From Peptostreptococcaceae bacterium (GTDB lineage Bacteria; Bacillota_A; Clostridia; Peptostreptococcales; Acidaminobacteraceae), in NCBI GenBank assembly GCA_013619035.1, contig JABXKX010000044.1, forward strand, positions 1 through 22,946: DNA of 22,946 bases. Reading direction: 5' to 3'. Below the pieces are notes generated by a model that ran no database searches, was not told the DNA's origin, and saw only the letters and a list, made by a program, of their open reading frames with translations. Each line of letters begins with the position of its first letter. Within the stretch, counting starts at the first letter, position 1. Below, one piece after another: positions 16,290 to 22,946 of this stretch. A program made the position numbers and the translations under genes.

Positions 16290-17294
16290 ATGAAGATACG
16301 TGAAAAGGCAGAAGCTTATGAAATCACACATTTATCGAAATATGCTTGTTTATCAACTGAGACAAGAGGCAGAAAGATTGAAGAAATGCCATGTGATATT
16401 AGAACGGTATTTCAAAGAGATAGAGATAGAATAACACATTCAAAAGCATTTCGACGTTTGATGCATAAAACGCAAGTGTTTTTATCGCCGGAAGGGGATC
16501 ATTATAGAACACGCCTAACACATACACTTGAAGTGACACAAATATCAAGAACAATAGCTCGGGCGCTTAATTTGAATGAAGATTTAACAGAAGCCATTGC
16601 TTTAGGTCATGATCTGGGTCATACGCCATTTGGTCACTGTGGAGAAGTGGCATTAAATGAAGTACATCCGAATGGTTTTAAACATAATGTACAGAGTCTC
16701 AGAGTTGTTGACCTTATAGAAAAAAGAAATGGTCGAATAGGATTGAATTTAACAGAAGAAGTACGAGATGGTATTTTGAACCACAGTGGGCCTAATGAAC
16801 CCTTTACACTTGAGGGTCAAATCGTTAGACTCTCTGATAGAATTGCCTATATCAATCATGATATTGATGATGCCATAAGAGCTGGGGTTTTGGACTTTGA
16901 AGAAATTCCGAAGCCATTTATTGAAGCGTTTGGTCCAACCAGTTCAAAAAGAATTAATACCATGATTTTAAATGTTATAGAAAACAGTCAAGATAAAGAT
17001 AGAATCCAAATGTCGACAGACGTTTATGATTTGATGTTAAGACTTAGAAATTATATGTTTGACCAAGTGTATTTTAATGATGTTGCTAAAGGTGAAGAAG
17101 GTAAAGCGAAATTGATCGTTAAAACCCTTTACCAATATTTACTTGATAACCCCCAATACATTTTAAAGGAATATGATCGCTGTATAGATGGGGATGATTT
17201 TTCAGAATGTGTAAAAGATTATATTGCAGGGATGTCGGATCGATATATCATCAATAAATACAGTGATATATTTATTCCAAAGTTTTGGAGATAA
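16290..17294 (+). CDS. dgt: Deoxyguanosinetriphosphate triphosphohydrolase-like protein
   Basis: A 334-residue HD-superfamily enzyme of the dGTPase-like group, which splits dNTPs into deoxynucleosides and triphosphate and so affects dNTP pools. The signature CDIRTVFQRDRDRITHSKAF opens the domain. The metal ligands are visible: H78 (RLTHTLEV), H107-D108 (LGHDLGHTPFGHCGE) and D183 (RLSDRIAYINHD). The length matches the short, non-enteric form. The ATG follows AAGGGGGGTG (16274-16283); an upstream GTG at 16281 lies in that ribosome binding site. It is commonly found immediately before dnaG-rpoD in clostridia, which suits a link to DNA replication. Confidence 0.93.
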   Translation: MKIREKAEAYEITHLSKYACLSTETRGRKIEEMPCDIRTVFQRDRDRITHSKAFRRLMHKTQVFLSPEGDHYRTRLTHTLEVTQISRTIARALNLNEDLTEAIALGHDLGHTPFGHCGEVALNEVHPNGFKHNVQSLRVVDLIEKRNGRIGLNLTEEVRDGILNHSGPNEPFTLEGQIVRLSDRIAYINHDIDDAIRAGVLDFEEIPKPFIEAFGPTSSKRINTMILNVIENSQDKDRIQMSTDVYDLMLRLRNYMFDQVYFNDVAKGEEGKAKLIVKTLYQYLLDNPQYILKEYDRCIDGDDFSECVKDYIAGMSDRYIINKYSDIFIPKFWR

Positions 17295-17309
17295 AAAAAA
17301 GGGTTTTAC

Positions 17310-17355
17310 AGATAAGTGTCGTATTTAATAAGTTCGACGCAAAGTCGAGTTATCT
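17310..17355 (+). other. Hairpin downstream of dgt
   Basis: AGATAA (17310-17315) pairs with TTATCT (17350-17355). Inside, TTCGAC (17333-17338) pairs with GTCGAG (17344-17349) around GCAAA, with one wobble. No T run follows, so it is not a classic terminator; it may shield the dgt mRNA 3' end or be part of a leader. Confidence 0.4.
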
Positions 17356-17383
17356 TGAAATTAATGTATATTGTGGAATCTTA

Positions 17384-17412
17384 TTGGGTATACACTATAT
17401 ATAGTAGATAAT
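17384..17412 (+). promoter_or_regulatory. Possible dnaG-rpoD promoter with palindrome
   Basis: TTGGGT (17384-17389), a 17-base spacer and GATAAT (17407-17412) form the best candidate. A perfect 12-base palindrome ACTATATATAGT (17394-17405) fills most of the spacer and could be an operator. TTGAAA at 17355-17360 has no good partner -10. Both readings are tentative. Confidence 0.4.
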
Positions 17413-17502
17413 TCGACATTTTTTTCGGAGTTTTTGAAATAAATAAAGGGTTTTTATTATTTATGGAGAATAAATAAGAAGTAGTAAAGAAAAGGTGATT
17501 AA

Positions 17503-19314
17503 ATGGGACGCTATGTCAGTAACATATCAGAAGTAATCTTAGATGCAGTTGATCTAGAAGCATTAATATCTGAATATGTTCAATTAAAACGAGCAGGTAC
17601 AAATGTAAAAGGTTTATGTCCTTTCCATAATGAAAAAACACCTTCTTTTGTTGTGTCAAAAGACAAACAATATTATCATTGTTTTGGTTGTGGTGCTTCA
17701 GGCAATGCGATTGGGTTTATCATGGCAATTGAAAATATGGATTTTCTAGATACCTTAGAGTTTCTAGCAGATAAAGCACATATTGATTTAGAACAATACC
17801 GTGAGCAACCTCAGGCAGGTCAAAAACCATACACCCCTCAAAACAAGGATCAAAAGAAGAAGTATTTTGAAATAACAGGACATGCAGCCAGATTCTTTTA
17901 TATGAATTTAAAAAAGAATGAAACCGCAATGACATATTTTAAAAATAGAGATATCAGTGATGAAACCATTAAAACCTTTGGACTTGGGTATGCAGAAGAT
18001 GAATGGAGAGATTTACTCGATTATCTAGCAAAACCACCTTATACAGCAGAAGAGCTGGATACAGTTGGACTGGTAATACCTAAGGATAAATCAAAAGGTT
18101 ATTATGACCGATTTAGAGGACGGGTAATCTTTCCGATAATTGATGTTCAAGGTAAAGTAATTGCTTTTGGAGGTCGTATCATAGGAGAGGGTCAACCGAA
18201 GTATCTGAATTCACCTGAAACACCTATTTTTAATAAGTCCAATACACTTTATAACTTAAATTTAGCAAAAAATGAACTGGGTCAAGAAAAGTCATTAATT
18301 GTAGTGGAAGGTTATATGGATGTTATAGCACTTTATCAAAGTGGTATAAAAAATGTTGTTGCAACGCTTGGAACAGCACTTACAGCCCAACATGGTAGGC
18401 TATTAAAACGATATGCTGATGAAATCATCATCGCATATGATTCAGATGAAGCAGGACAAAAGGCAACTCAAAGAAGTGTTGAAATCTTAGAACAAGCAGA
18501 TCTACATGTAAGGGTTTTGATGTTAACAGATGGACTTGATCCTGATGAGTATATTAAAAAATATGGTGTAGAGACATTAAGAACTAAATTAAAGAAATCG
18601 TTGAGTTATATAGATTATCAAATCCTATTGCTTAGAGATAAATATAATTTGGATTTTGAAGATGACAGAAGAAGATTTTATGATGCCTGTGTTATTTTAA
18701 TCAAACCTCTTCCTGGAAATGCATTAAAAGAAAAATATGTGGAAGATTTGAAAAAATGGACTCATATGCCAATTGAAGCCATTAAAAAAGATGTTTATAA
18801 GGCACCCAAACAGGAAAATCGAGCGCCGAGAATACAAAATAACCGAAAACTCAATAAAGTTACTATAATTGAGACACGAATAATGTATTTATCCTTGCTA
18901 AATAAGCAAAACTTTGATAAACTTTTTGAGTTAGTTAAATTTGAGTATTTACAAGATAAACGTGTAAAAAGGATTATGACCTTCCTAAAAGGTTATTACC
19001 AAGTGATGGATTCATTTAAAATTGAAGAGTGTATCGATCATTTGGGTATAGAAGATATAAAATATATACAACTCGTTTTAGAAAAATCAATTGAGCCTGA
19101 AAGTGTCGATAGAGAAATTCAGATGAATAGCAGGAATTTTGAATGTGAGATTTTAAACCAAAATATCATTAGATTGATCAACAGAATTATGTTGGTTAAG
19201 GAGTCGGATGAAATCTCTGATGTAGAAAGGGAAAATCAATTGAAGAAATTAAATGTTACATTGGTAGGACTTAAACAAGAACAAGCTAAGCTGATGAAAG
19301 CTTTAGGAAGATAG
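17503..19314 (+). CDS. dnaG: DNA primase DnaG
   Basis: A 603-residue bacterial primase, which makes RNA primers at the replication fork. The N-terminal CHC2 zinc finger has C39-x2-H42 and C60-x2-C63. The catalytic core includes FGLGYA, RFRGRVIFPI and FGGR. The TOPRIM centre has E269 (VVEGYMDVIAL) and the D313-x-D315 pair in AYDSDEAGQKA. The C-terminal region (about 450-600) is helical and divergent, as expected for the helicase-interaction domain. The ATG is preceded by AAAGGTG (17491-17497). It is followed 15 bases later by rpoD, the classic dnaG-rpoD macromolecular-synthesis arrangement. Confidence 0.97.
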   Translation: MGRYVSNISEVILDAVDLEALISEYVQLKRAGTNVKGLCPFHNEKTPSFVVSKDKQYYHCFGCGASGNAIGFIMAIENMDFLDTLEFLADKAHIDLEQYREQPQAGQKPYTPQNKDQKKKYFEITGHAARFFYMNLKKNETAMTYFKNRDISDETIKTFGLGYAEDEWRDLLDYLAKPPYTAEELDTVGLVIPKDKSKGYYDRFRGRVIFPIIDVQGKVIAFGGRIIGEGQPKYLNSPETPIFNKSNTLYNLNLAKNELGQEKSLIVVEGYMDVIALYQSGIKNVVATLGTALTAQHGRLLKRYADEIIIAYDSDEAGQKATQRSVEILEQADLHVRVLMLTDGLDPDEYIKKYGVETLRTKLKKSLSYIDYQILLLRDKYNLDFEDDRRRFYDACVILIKPLPGNALKEKYVEDLKKWTHMPIEAIKKDVYKAPKQENRAPRIQNNRKLNKVTIIETRIMYLSLLNKQNFDKLFELVKFEYLQDKRVKRIMTFLKGYYQVMDSFKIEECIDHLGIEDIKYIQLVLEKSIEPESVDREIQMNSRNFECEILNQNIIRLINRIMLVKESDEISDVERENQLKKLNVTLVGLKQEQAKLMKALGR

Positions 19315-19329
19315 AAAGGAGGTTGCATT

Positions 19330-20409
19330 ATGAGTAAAATGGTATCTCAAGAAGAAATAATAGAACGTATTGCAGCTGTAGGAAAAAAAGTAGGTTATAT
19401 TTCATATACAGATATTAATGAACTTTTAGAAGATGTAAAAGTGGAGTTATCAAGTATTGATATTATTTATGAAGCGTTAGAAAGCCGAGGCATCGACGTT
19501 GTAACTGATAGAGAGAGTAATAAGAGAGATGATGCACCAACACCAGTAGTAAAAGAAGACCTTTCAGTACCTAAAGGTATTAGTTTAGACGATCCTGTAA
19601 GAATGTATCTTAAAGAGATTGGTAAAGTACCTTTATTATCAGGTGAAGAGGAAATTCAATTAGCTCAGGAAATGGAAAATGGTTCTGACTATGCAAGACA
19701 AAAGCTTTGTGAAGCAAACCTTAGACTGGTAGTAAGTATTGCAAAGAGATATGTTGGTCGTGGTATGTTATTCTTAGACTTAATCCAAGAAGGTAACTTA
19801 GGTCTTATTAAAGCAGTTGAGAAATTCGACTGGAGAAAAGGTTATAAGTTTTCAACGTATGCAACATGGTGGATTAGACAGGCTATTACAAGAGCCATTG
19901 CTGACCAAGCTAGAACGATTCGTATACCAGTTCATATGGTTGAGACAATCAATAAATTAATCCGTGTAAAACGTCAATTGATTCAAGAACTAGGACGTGA
20001 TCCTAAGCCTGAGGAAATTGGTGAGGAAATGGATATGCCAGTAGAAAAGGTAAGAGAAATCTTAAAGATTGCTCAAGAGCCTGTTTCGCTTGAAACACCA
20101 ATTGGTGAAGAAGAAGATTCACATTTAGGTGACTTCATTCCAGATAGTGATGCACCAGCACCAGCTGATGCTGCAGCATTTTCAATGTTAAAAGAGCAAT
20201 TGATTGAAGTATTGGATACTTTAACACCTAGAGAGCAAAAAGTATTAAAGTTAAGATTTGGTCTTGAAGATGGTAAAGCAAGAACATTAGAAGAAGTTGG
20301 TAGAAGATTTGAAGTAACTCGTGAGAGAATTCGTCAGATTGAAGCAAAAGCTTTAAGAAAGCTAAAGCATCCTAGTCGAAGCAAAAAATTAAAGGATTTC
20401 TTAGAATAA
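19330..20409 (+). CDS. rpoD: Primary sigma factor RpoD/SigA
   Basis: A 359-residue housekeeping sigma-70. A short region 1.1 (about 1-75) is followed by region 1.2 ([17 protein letters not shown]), region 2 with the -10 recognition and melting elements ([20 protein letters not shown], then [16 protein letters not shown]), region 3 ([14 protein letters not shown]), and region 4.2, whose helix-turn-helix (318-343) ends in [18 protein letters not shown]. The length is typical of Gram-positive SigA rather than the longer proteobacterial RpoD. It starts after AAAGGAGG (19315-19322), 15 bases from dnaG. The strong -35/-10 boxes elsewhere in this window are its expected targets. Confidence 0.98.
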   Translation: MSKMVSQEEIIERIAAVGKKVGYISYTDINELLEDVKVELSSIDIIYEALESRGIDVVTDRESNKRDDAPTPVVKEDLSVPKGISLDDPVRMYLKEIGKVPLLSGEEEIQLAQEMENGSDYARQKLCEANLRLVVSIAKRYVGRGMLFLDLIQEGNLGLIKAVEKFDWRKGYKFSTYATWWIRQAITRAIADQARTIRIPVHMVETINKLIRVKRQLIQELGRDPKPEEIGEEMDMPVEKVREILKIAQEPVSLETPIGEEEDSHLGDFIPDSDAPAPADAAAFSMLKEQLIEVLDTLTPREQKVLKLRFGLEDGKARTLEEVGRRFEVTRERIRQIEAKALRKLKHPSRSKKLKDFLE

Positions 20410-20414
20410 TCATG

Positions 20415-20440
20415 ACGGCAGACTTTAGTCTGTCGTTCTT
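20415..20440 (+). terminator. Hairpin between rpoD and trmK (partial terminator)
   Basis: ACGGCAGACT (20415-20424) pairs with AGTCTGTCGT (20427-20436) with one wobble, followed by TCTTTG. The T run is poor and trmK starts only 18 bases later without a clear promoter, so it more likely reduces than stops transcription into trmK-nif3. Confidence 0.55.
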
Positions 20441-20454
20441 TGTAAGGAGAACAT

Positions 20455-21183
20455 ATGAAATTAACAAATAGATTGCAAGCAATTGCTGATTTAATAGAAA
20501 AAGATGTGATGGTCGGTGATATCGGATCAGACCATGGTTATTTGATTACTTATTTGGTTGAAAAGGGCATCATAAAAAAAGGTATTGCTTCTGATATCAA
20601 TGAAGGTCCTGTTAAAAACTGCATCAGTACAATAACATCTTATAAGTTTGAAGACTATGTACAAGTTAGACTGGGTGGTGGTTTAACGCCCTATCAAGAA
20701 AATGAAATTCATACAGCTGTAATCGCTGGTATGGGTGGTGAATTAATAAAAGATATTATTATTGAAAGTAAAGCAGTTGCTGCTTCGGTTAAAACATTTA
20801 TTTTACAACCCATGACAGGACAAGATGTTTTAAGACAATGGTTGATAGAAAATAACTTTAGAATTGATAAAGAAGTTATTGCCAATGAACAAGATCGTTT
20901 TTATGAAATATTGGTGGTCACTCATGGTCAACAAGAAGATAAGTTAGAATCATTTATGAGTCATATGACAGTTGATGAAGCGCTAACCTATGAGATTGGC
21001 TTAAAAATGAGTTGTGATGAAAATTATAAAGGTTTTATTGAAAAGAAAATCCGAAAGTATGAAATGATCAAAGAACAAATACAAAAGCATGGAAAAGGCA
21101 AGAATGAGAAACTCATTCAGACAGAAACTTTTTTAACTAAGTTATATGAGGTGAGAACATGCATACAAACATTAGAAAAGTAA
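20455..21183 (+). CDS. trmK: tRNA (adenine(22)-N1)-methyltransferase TrmK
   Basis: A 242-residue SAM-dependent methyltransferase of the TrmK/COG2384 family, which methylates A22 in the D-arm of bacterial tRNAs. It starts with the family's LTNRLQAIADLI; SAM motif I is V20-GDIGSDHGYL; SDINEGPVKNC follows and then AGMGGELIKDII (91-102). QPMTGQDVLRQWL matches the conserved region near the catalytic centre. A helical C-terminal extension (about 165-242) looks like a coiled coil. The ATG follows AAGGAG (20443-20448). Its last 25 bases overlap nif3, the usual rpoD-trmK-nif3 order in Firmicutes. Confidence 0.94.
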   Translation: MKLTNRLQAIADLIEKDVMVGDIGSDHGYLITYLVEKGIIKKGIASDINEGPVKNCISTITSYKFEDYVQVRLGGGLTPYQENEIHTAVIAGMGGELIKDIIIESKAVAASVKTFILQPMTGQDVLRQWLIENNFRIDKEVIANEQDRFYEILVVTHGQQEDKLESFMSHMTVDEALTYEIGLKMSCDENYKGFIEKKIRKYEMIKEQIQKHGKGKNEKLIQTETFLTKLYEVRTCIQTLEK

Positions 21184-22274
21184 TGAAGATTATGGAGTCA
21201 ATTGCTCCTAATCACTTAGCTGAATCATGGGACAATGTAGGTCTTATGGTTGGGGATGATTTAAAGATGGTTGAGAACATTCTACTGGCACTTGAAGTCA
21301 CAGAAGAAGTAATCGATGAAGCCATTGAAAAGAATGTGGATTTGATTATTACACATCATCCTTTGATTTTTAAACCACTAAAAAAAGTAAATACACATGA
21401 TCCAATCTCTAAAATGGTCATCAGGTTGATTGAAAATCGTATGAATTTATTTGTAGCACATACCAATTTAGATATTTCAGCAGTAGGTACATGTCATTAT
21501 TTATCGGAACTGGTTGGACTTGACAGAGTCAGTTATCTAAATAAAACAGAATTTGAGAACCTATTTAAGATCAGTGTTAAAGTGCCTGAAGATCATATTG
21601 AAAAAGTTAAACAAAAGATGTTTGGTTTAGGGGCGGGTCAAATAGGAGATTATGATTCTTGTTCTTTTGATGTATCTGGAAAAGGACAATTTAAACCGAA
21701 TGATCAAGCAACACCTTTTATTGGTAAAGCCAATGAACTTGAAATAGTAGATGAAGTAAATGTTGAGATGGTTGTTAAAAAACAGGTGTTACATGCTGTC
21801 GTAGAAGGCATGTTAAAGTCACATCCTTATGAAGAACCAGCTTATGATATCATCAAACTAGAAAATAAAATAAATGAACAAGGTGTTGGCGTCTATGGAT
21901 ATTTAACTGAACCTACAACGTTAAAAGAACTGGGTCATCAGTTGAAAACACTTTTAAAGTCTGACAGTGTAAAACTCGTTGGCGATGCAGATAAGAAAGT
22001 ATCTAAAGTTGCCATAGTAACAGGTTCAGGTTCTGATTACTTTAGAGATGCCAAAAGAAAAGCGGATGTTTTGATAACAGGTGATGTAAAATACCATGAA
22101 GCTCATTTAGCAAAACAATTGAAACTAGCTGTAATTGATGCTGGTCATTATGAAACTGAAACAATTTATATGACACGATTAAAAGAACTATTGGATAAAA
22201 ATTTTGAAGAAAAGTCATATGATCTGAAAGTTATGATATCAGAAACTAATATTAATCCATTTCAGTTGATTTAA
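21159..22274 (+). CDS. yqfO: Nif3-like dinuclear metal centre protein (YqfO)
   Basis: A 371-residue Nif3/DUF34 family protein, often labelled 'GTP cyclohydrolase 1 type 2', although that activity is unproven for most members. The metal-centre residues are present: H66-H67 (ITHHPLIF), H101 and D105 (AHTNLDIS), and H330-x3-E334 (GHYETETIY). The length shows it has the central inserted PII/CutA-like domain (about 130-240, including HPYEEPAYDI), which short Nif3 proteins lack. The ATG at 21159 follows GAGGTG inside the trmK end, so translation is probably coupled. The molecular function is still unclear; roles as a metal chaperone or hydrolase have been suggested. Confidence 0.94.
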   Translation: MHTNIRKVMKIMESIAPNHLAESWDNVGLMVGDDLKMVENILLALEVTEEVIDEAIEKNVDLIITHHPLIFKPLKKVNTHDPISKMVIRLIENRMNLFVAHTNLDISAVGTCHYLSELVGLDRVSYLNKTEFENLFKISVKVPEDHIEKVKQKMFGLGAGQIGDYDSCSFDVSGKGQFKPNDQATPFIGKANELEIVDEVNVEMVVKKQVLHAVVEGMLKSHPYEEPAYDIIKLENKINEQGVGVYGYLTEPTTLKELGHQLKTLLKSDSVKLVGDADKKVSKVAIVTGSGSDYFRDAKRKADVLITGDVKYHEAHLAKQLKLAVIDAGHYETETIYMTRLKELLDKNFEEKSYDLKVMISETNINPFQLI

Positions 22275-22294
22275 AGTATAAAATAAGGTATGAT
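22266..22294 (+). promoter_or_regulatory. rnpB promoter overlapping the end of nif3
   Basis: TTGATT (22266-22271) lies inside the last codons of nif3; 17 bases later is TATGAT (22289-22294). The predicted start (about 22300) coincides with the first base of the RNase P helix P1. Confidence 0.85.
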
Positions 22295-22299
22295 AGAGT

Positions 22300-22642
22300 T
22301 CGAGTTACTCAGATGATCGCATGGAAACATGAGGAAAGTCCGGGCTCCATAGAGCAGGGTGCTGGCTAACTACCAGTGAAGGCGACTTCAAGGAAAGTGC
22401 AACAGAAATAGACCGCCTACTTTATTGTAGGTAAGGATGGAACGGCGAGGTAAGAGCTCACCAGCATATAGGCGACTATATGGCTATGTAAACCCCACCT
22501 GGTGCAAGACCAAGAATAGGAATTGAAGGGAAGCTGCTCGTTTCCCGTCCGGAATGGTAGGTCGCTTGAGCTTATTCGGTAACGATAAGCCTAGACAGAT
22601 GATTATCCAACGACAAAACCCGGCTTATAGATTAACTCGATT
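22300..22642 (+). ncRNA. rnpB: RNase P RNA (bacterial, type A-like)
   Basis: The catalytic RNA that cuts the 5' leader from pre-tRNAs. Conserved stretches are in order: GAGGAAAGTCCGGGCTCC (22331-22348), GCAGGGTGCTGGCTAAC, GTGCAACAGAAA (22397-22408) with GACCGCC, GGTAAGAGCTCACC, GTAAACCCCACC, GAGCTT...AAGCCTAGACAGATGA and AACCCGGCTTAT (22617-22628). P1 is TCGAGTTA (22300-22307) with TAACTCGA (22633-22640). The overall order resembles the E. coli-type fold. The exact 3' end is uncertain by a few bases. Confidence 0.97.
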
Positions 22643-22680
22643 AAAAAACACTCGCTAGTCACATAGTGAGTGTTTTTTGT
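22643..22680 (+). terminator. Terminator of rnpB
   Basis: A 15-base stem (22643-22657 with 22664-22678, one G-U) around GTCACA. The upstream A run and downstream T run make it symmetrical, so it could work in both directions. Confidence 0.95.
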
Positions 22681-22681
22681 T

Positions 22682-22946
22682 GCCATTGATTATAGAAGAC
22701 AATCTATTGACAGCGTTTTTCTACCTTTCTAAGTTAACATGAGAGTAAATATTTAGTGTCGTACTTTAGATGAATTCTTTTTCCCTTTTCCTAGGTCAGC
22801 ATAAAATCATACTCGATTGAGTCATAATAGTTTTTAATAACTCTTGGACCATATAAGAGTTTATTTTATTTTGAGTAATATTAAATTTCGTAAATATGTA
22901 GATGTGATATTTACTAATGATTTTAAATAGACTATTCATATATTCA
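22682..22946 (+). other. Non-coding tail, no gene recognised
   Basis: About 265 AT-rich bases with no coding frame of useful length on either strand and no tRNA or rRNA. A hairpin AACTCTT (22839-22845) / AAGAGTT (22855-22861) around GGACCATAT is followed by a T-rich stretch and could be a weak terminator. A perfect TTGACA (22707-22712) has no well-spaced -10. AGTGTCGTA (22755-22763) recurs at 17315-17323. Confidence 0.5.

Noticed and set aside
22707..22740. Promoter from TTGACA after rnpB
   Set aside because: The only -10-like sequences are 22 bases away (TAACAT) or match three of six positions (TAAGTT).

Overview
This window is a compact, AT-rich stretch of housekeeping chromosome from a low-GC Gram-positive bacterium, most likely a member of the Clostridia (Firmicutes/Bacillota). 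That placement is inferred from gene content and order: HIT protein-rpsU-yqeY-phoH-pgpH-ybeY-cdd-era-recO-glyS-ccpN-ppsR-ppdK-dgt-dnaG-rpoD-trmK-nif3-rnpB. Supporting signs are a T-box leader on glyS, CcpN and PPSR next to pyruvate phosphate dikinase, AAGGAGG-type ribosome binding sites and TTG start usage. All genes read on the + strand. No mobile element, CRISPR array, tRNA or rRNA was seen. The sporulation genes yqfC and yqfD, which in spore-formers usually sit between yqeY and phoH, are absent, which hints at a non-sporulating lineage.

Region 1 (1-1205): a HIT-family hydrolase, then a strong sigma-A promoter and a structured leader ahead of rpsU (bS21) and yqeY, closed by a strong terminator. 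Region 2 (1206-7298): phoH, the c-di-AMP phosphodiesterase-like pgpH, the rRNA endonuclease ybeY, a DUF3048 lipoprotein, cytidine deaminase and era (TTG start) form one tight operon for RNA maturation, ribosome assembly and signalling, ending at a hairpin. Region 3 (7299-10124): mgtE (Mg2+ channel), recO (recombination mediator) and a membrane-anchored UBA-like/DUF4342 protein. Region 4 (10125-11807): glyS under its own promoter and a glycine-type T-box riboswitch, with a textbook terminator. Region 5 (11808-16177): ccpN-ppsR-ppdK, a transcriptional repressor, a kinase/phosphorylase and its enzyme target, which together control PEP/pyruvate interconversion. The ccpN upstream region has tandem decamer repeats at the promoter and a large nested inverted repeat in the leader. 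Region 6 (16178-22274): dgt (dNTP hydrolase), then the macromolecular-synthesis cluster dnaG-rpoD, followed by trmK and nif3. Region 7 (22260-22946): rnpB (RNase P RNA) with promoter and terminator, then about 265 bases with no recognisable gene.

I see no novel multi-gene system. The most interesting unexplained structure is in the non-coding DNA: the rpsU leader, where a CCCTTAT element can pair with the Shine-Dalgarno region; the roughly 145-bp nested palindrome and CcpN-like boxes upstream of ccpN; and the repeat-rich dgt-dnaG gap. Where the longest open frame began upstream of the ribosome binding site (phoH, cdd, mgtE, glyS, ppdK, dgt), I moved the start to the ATG that follows a proper Shine-Dalgarno sequence.
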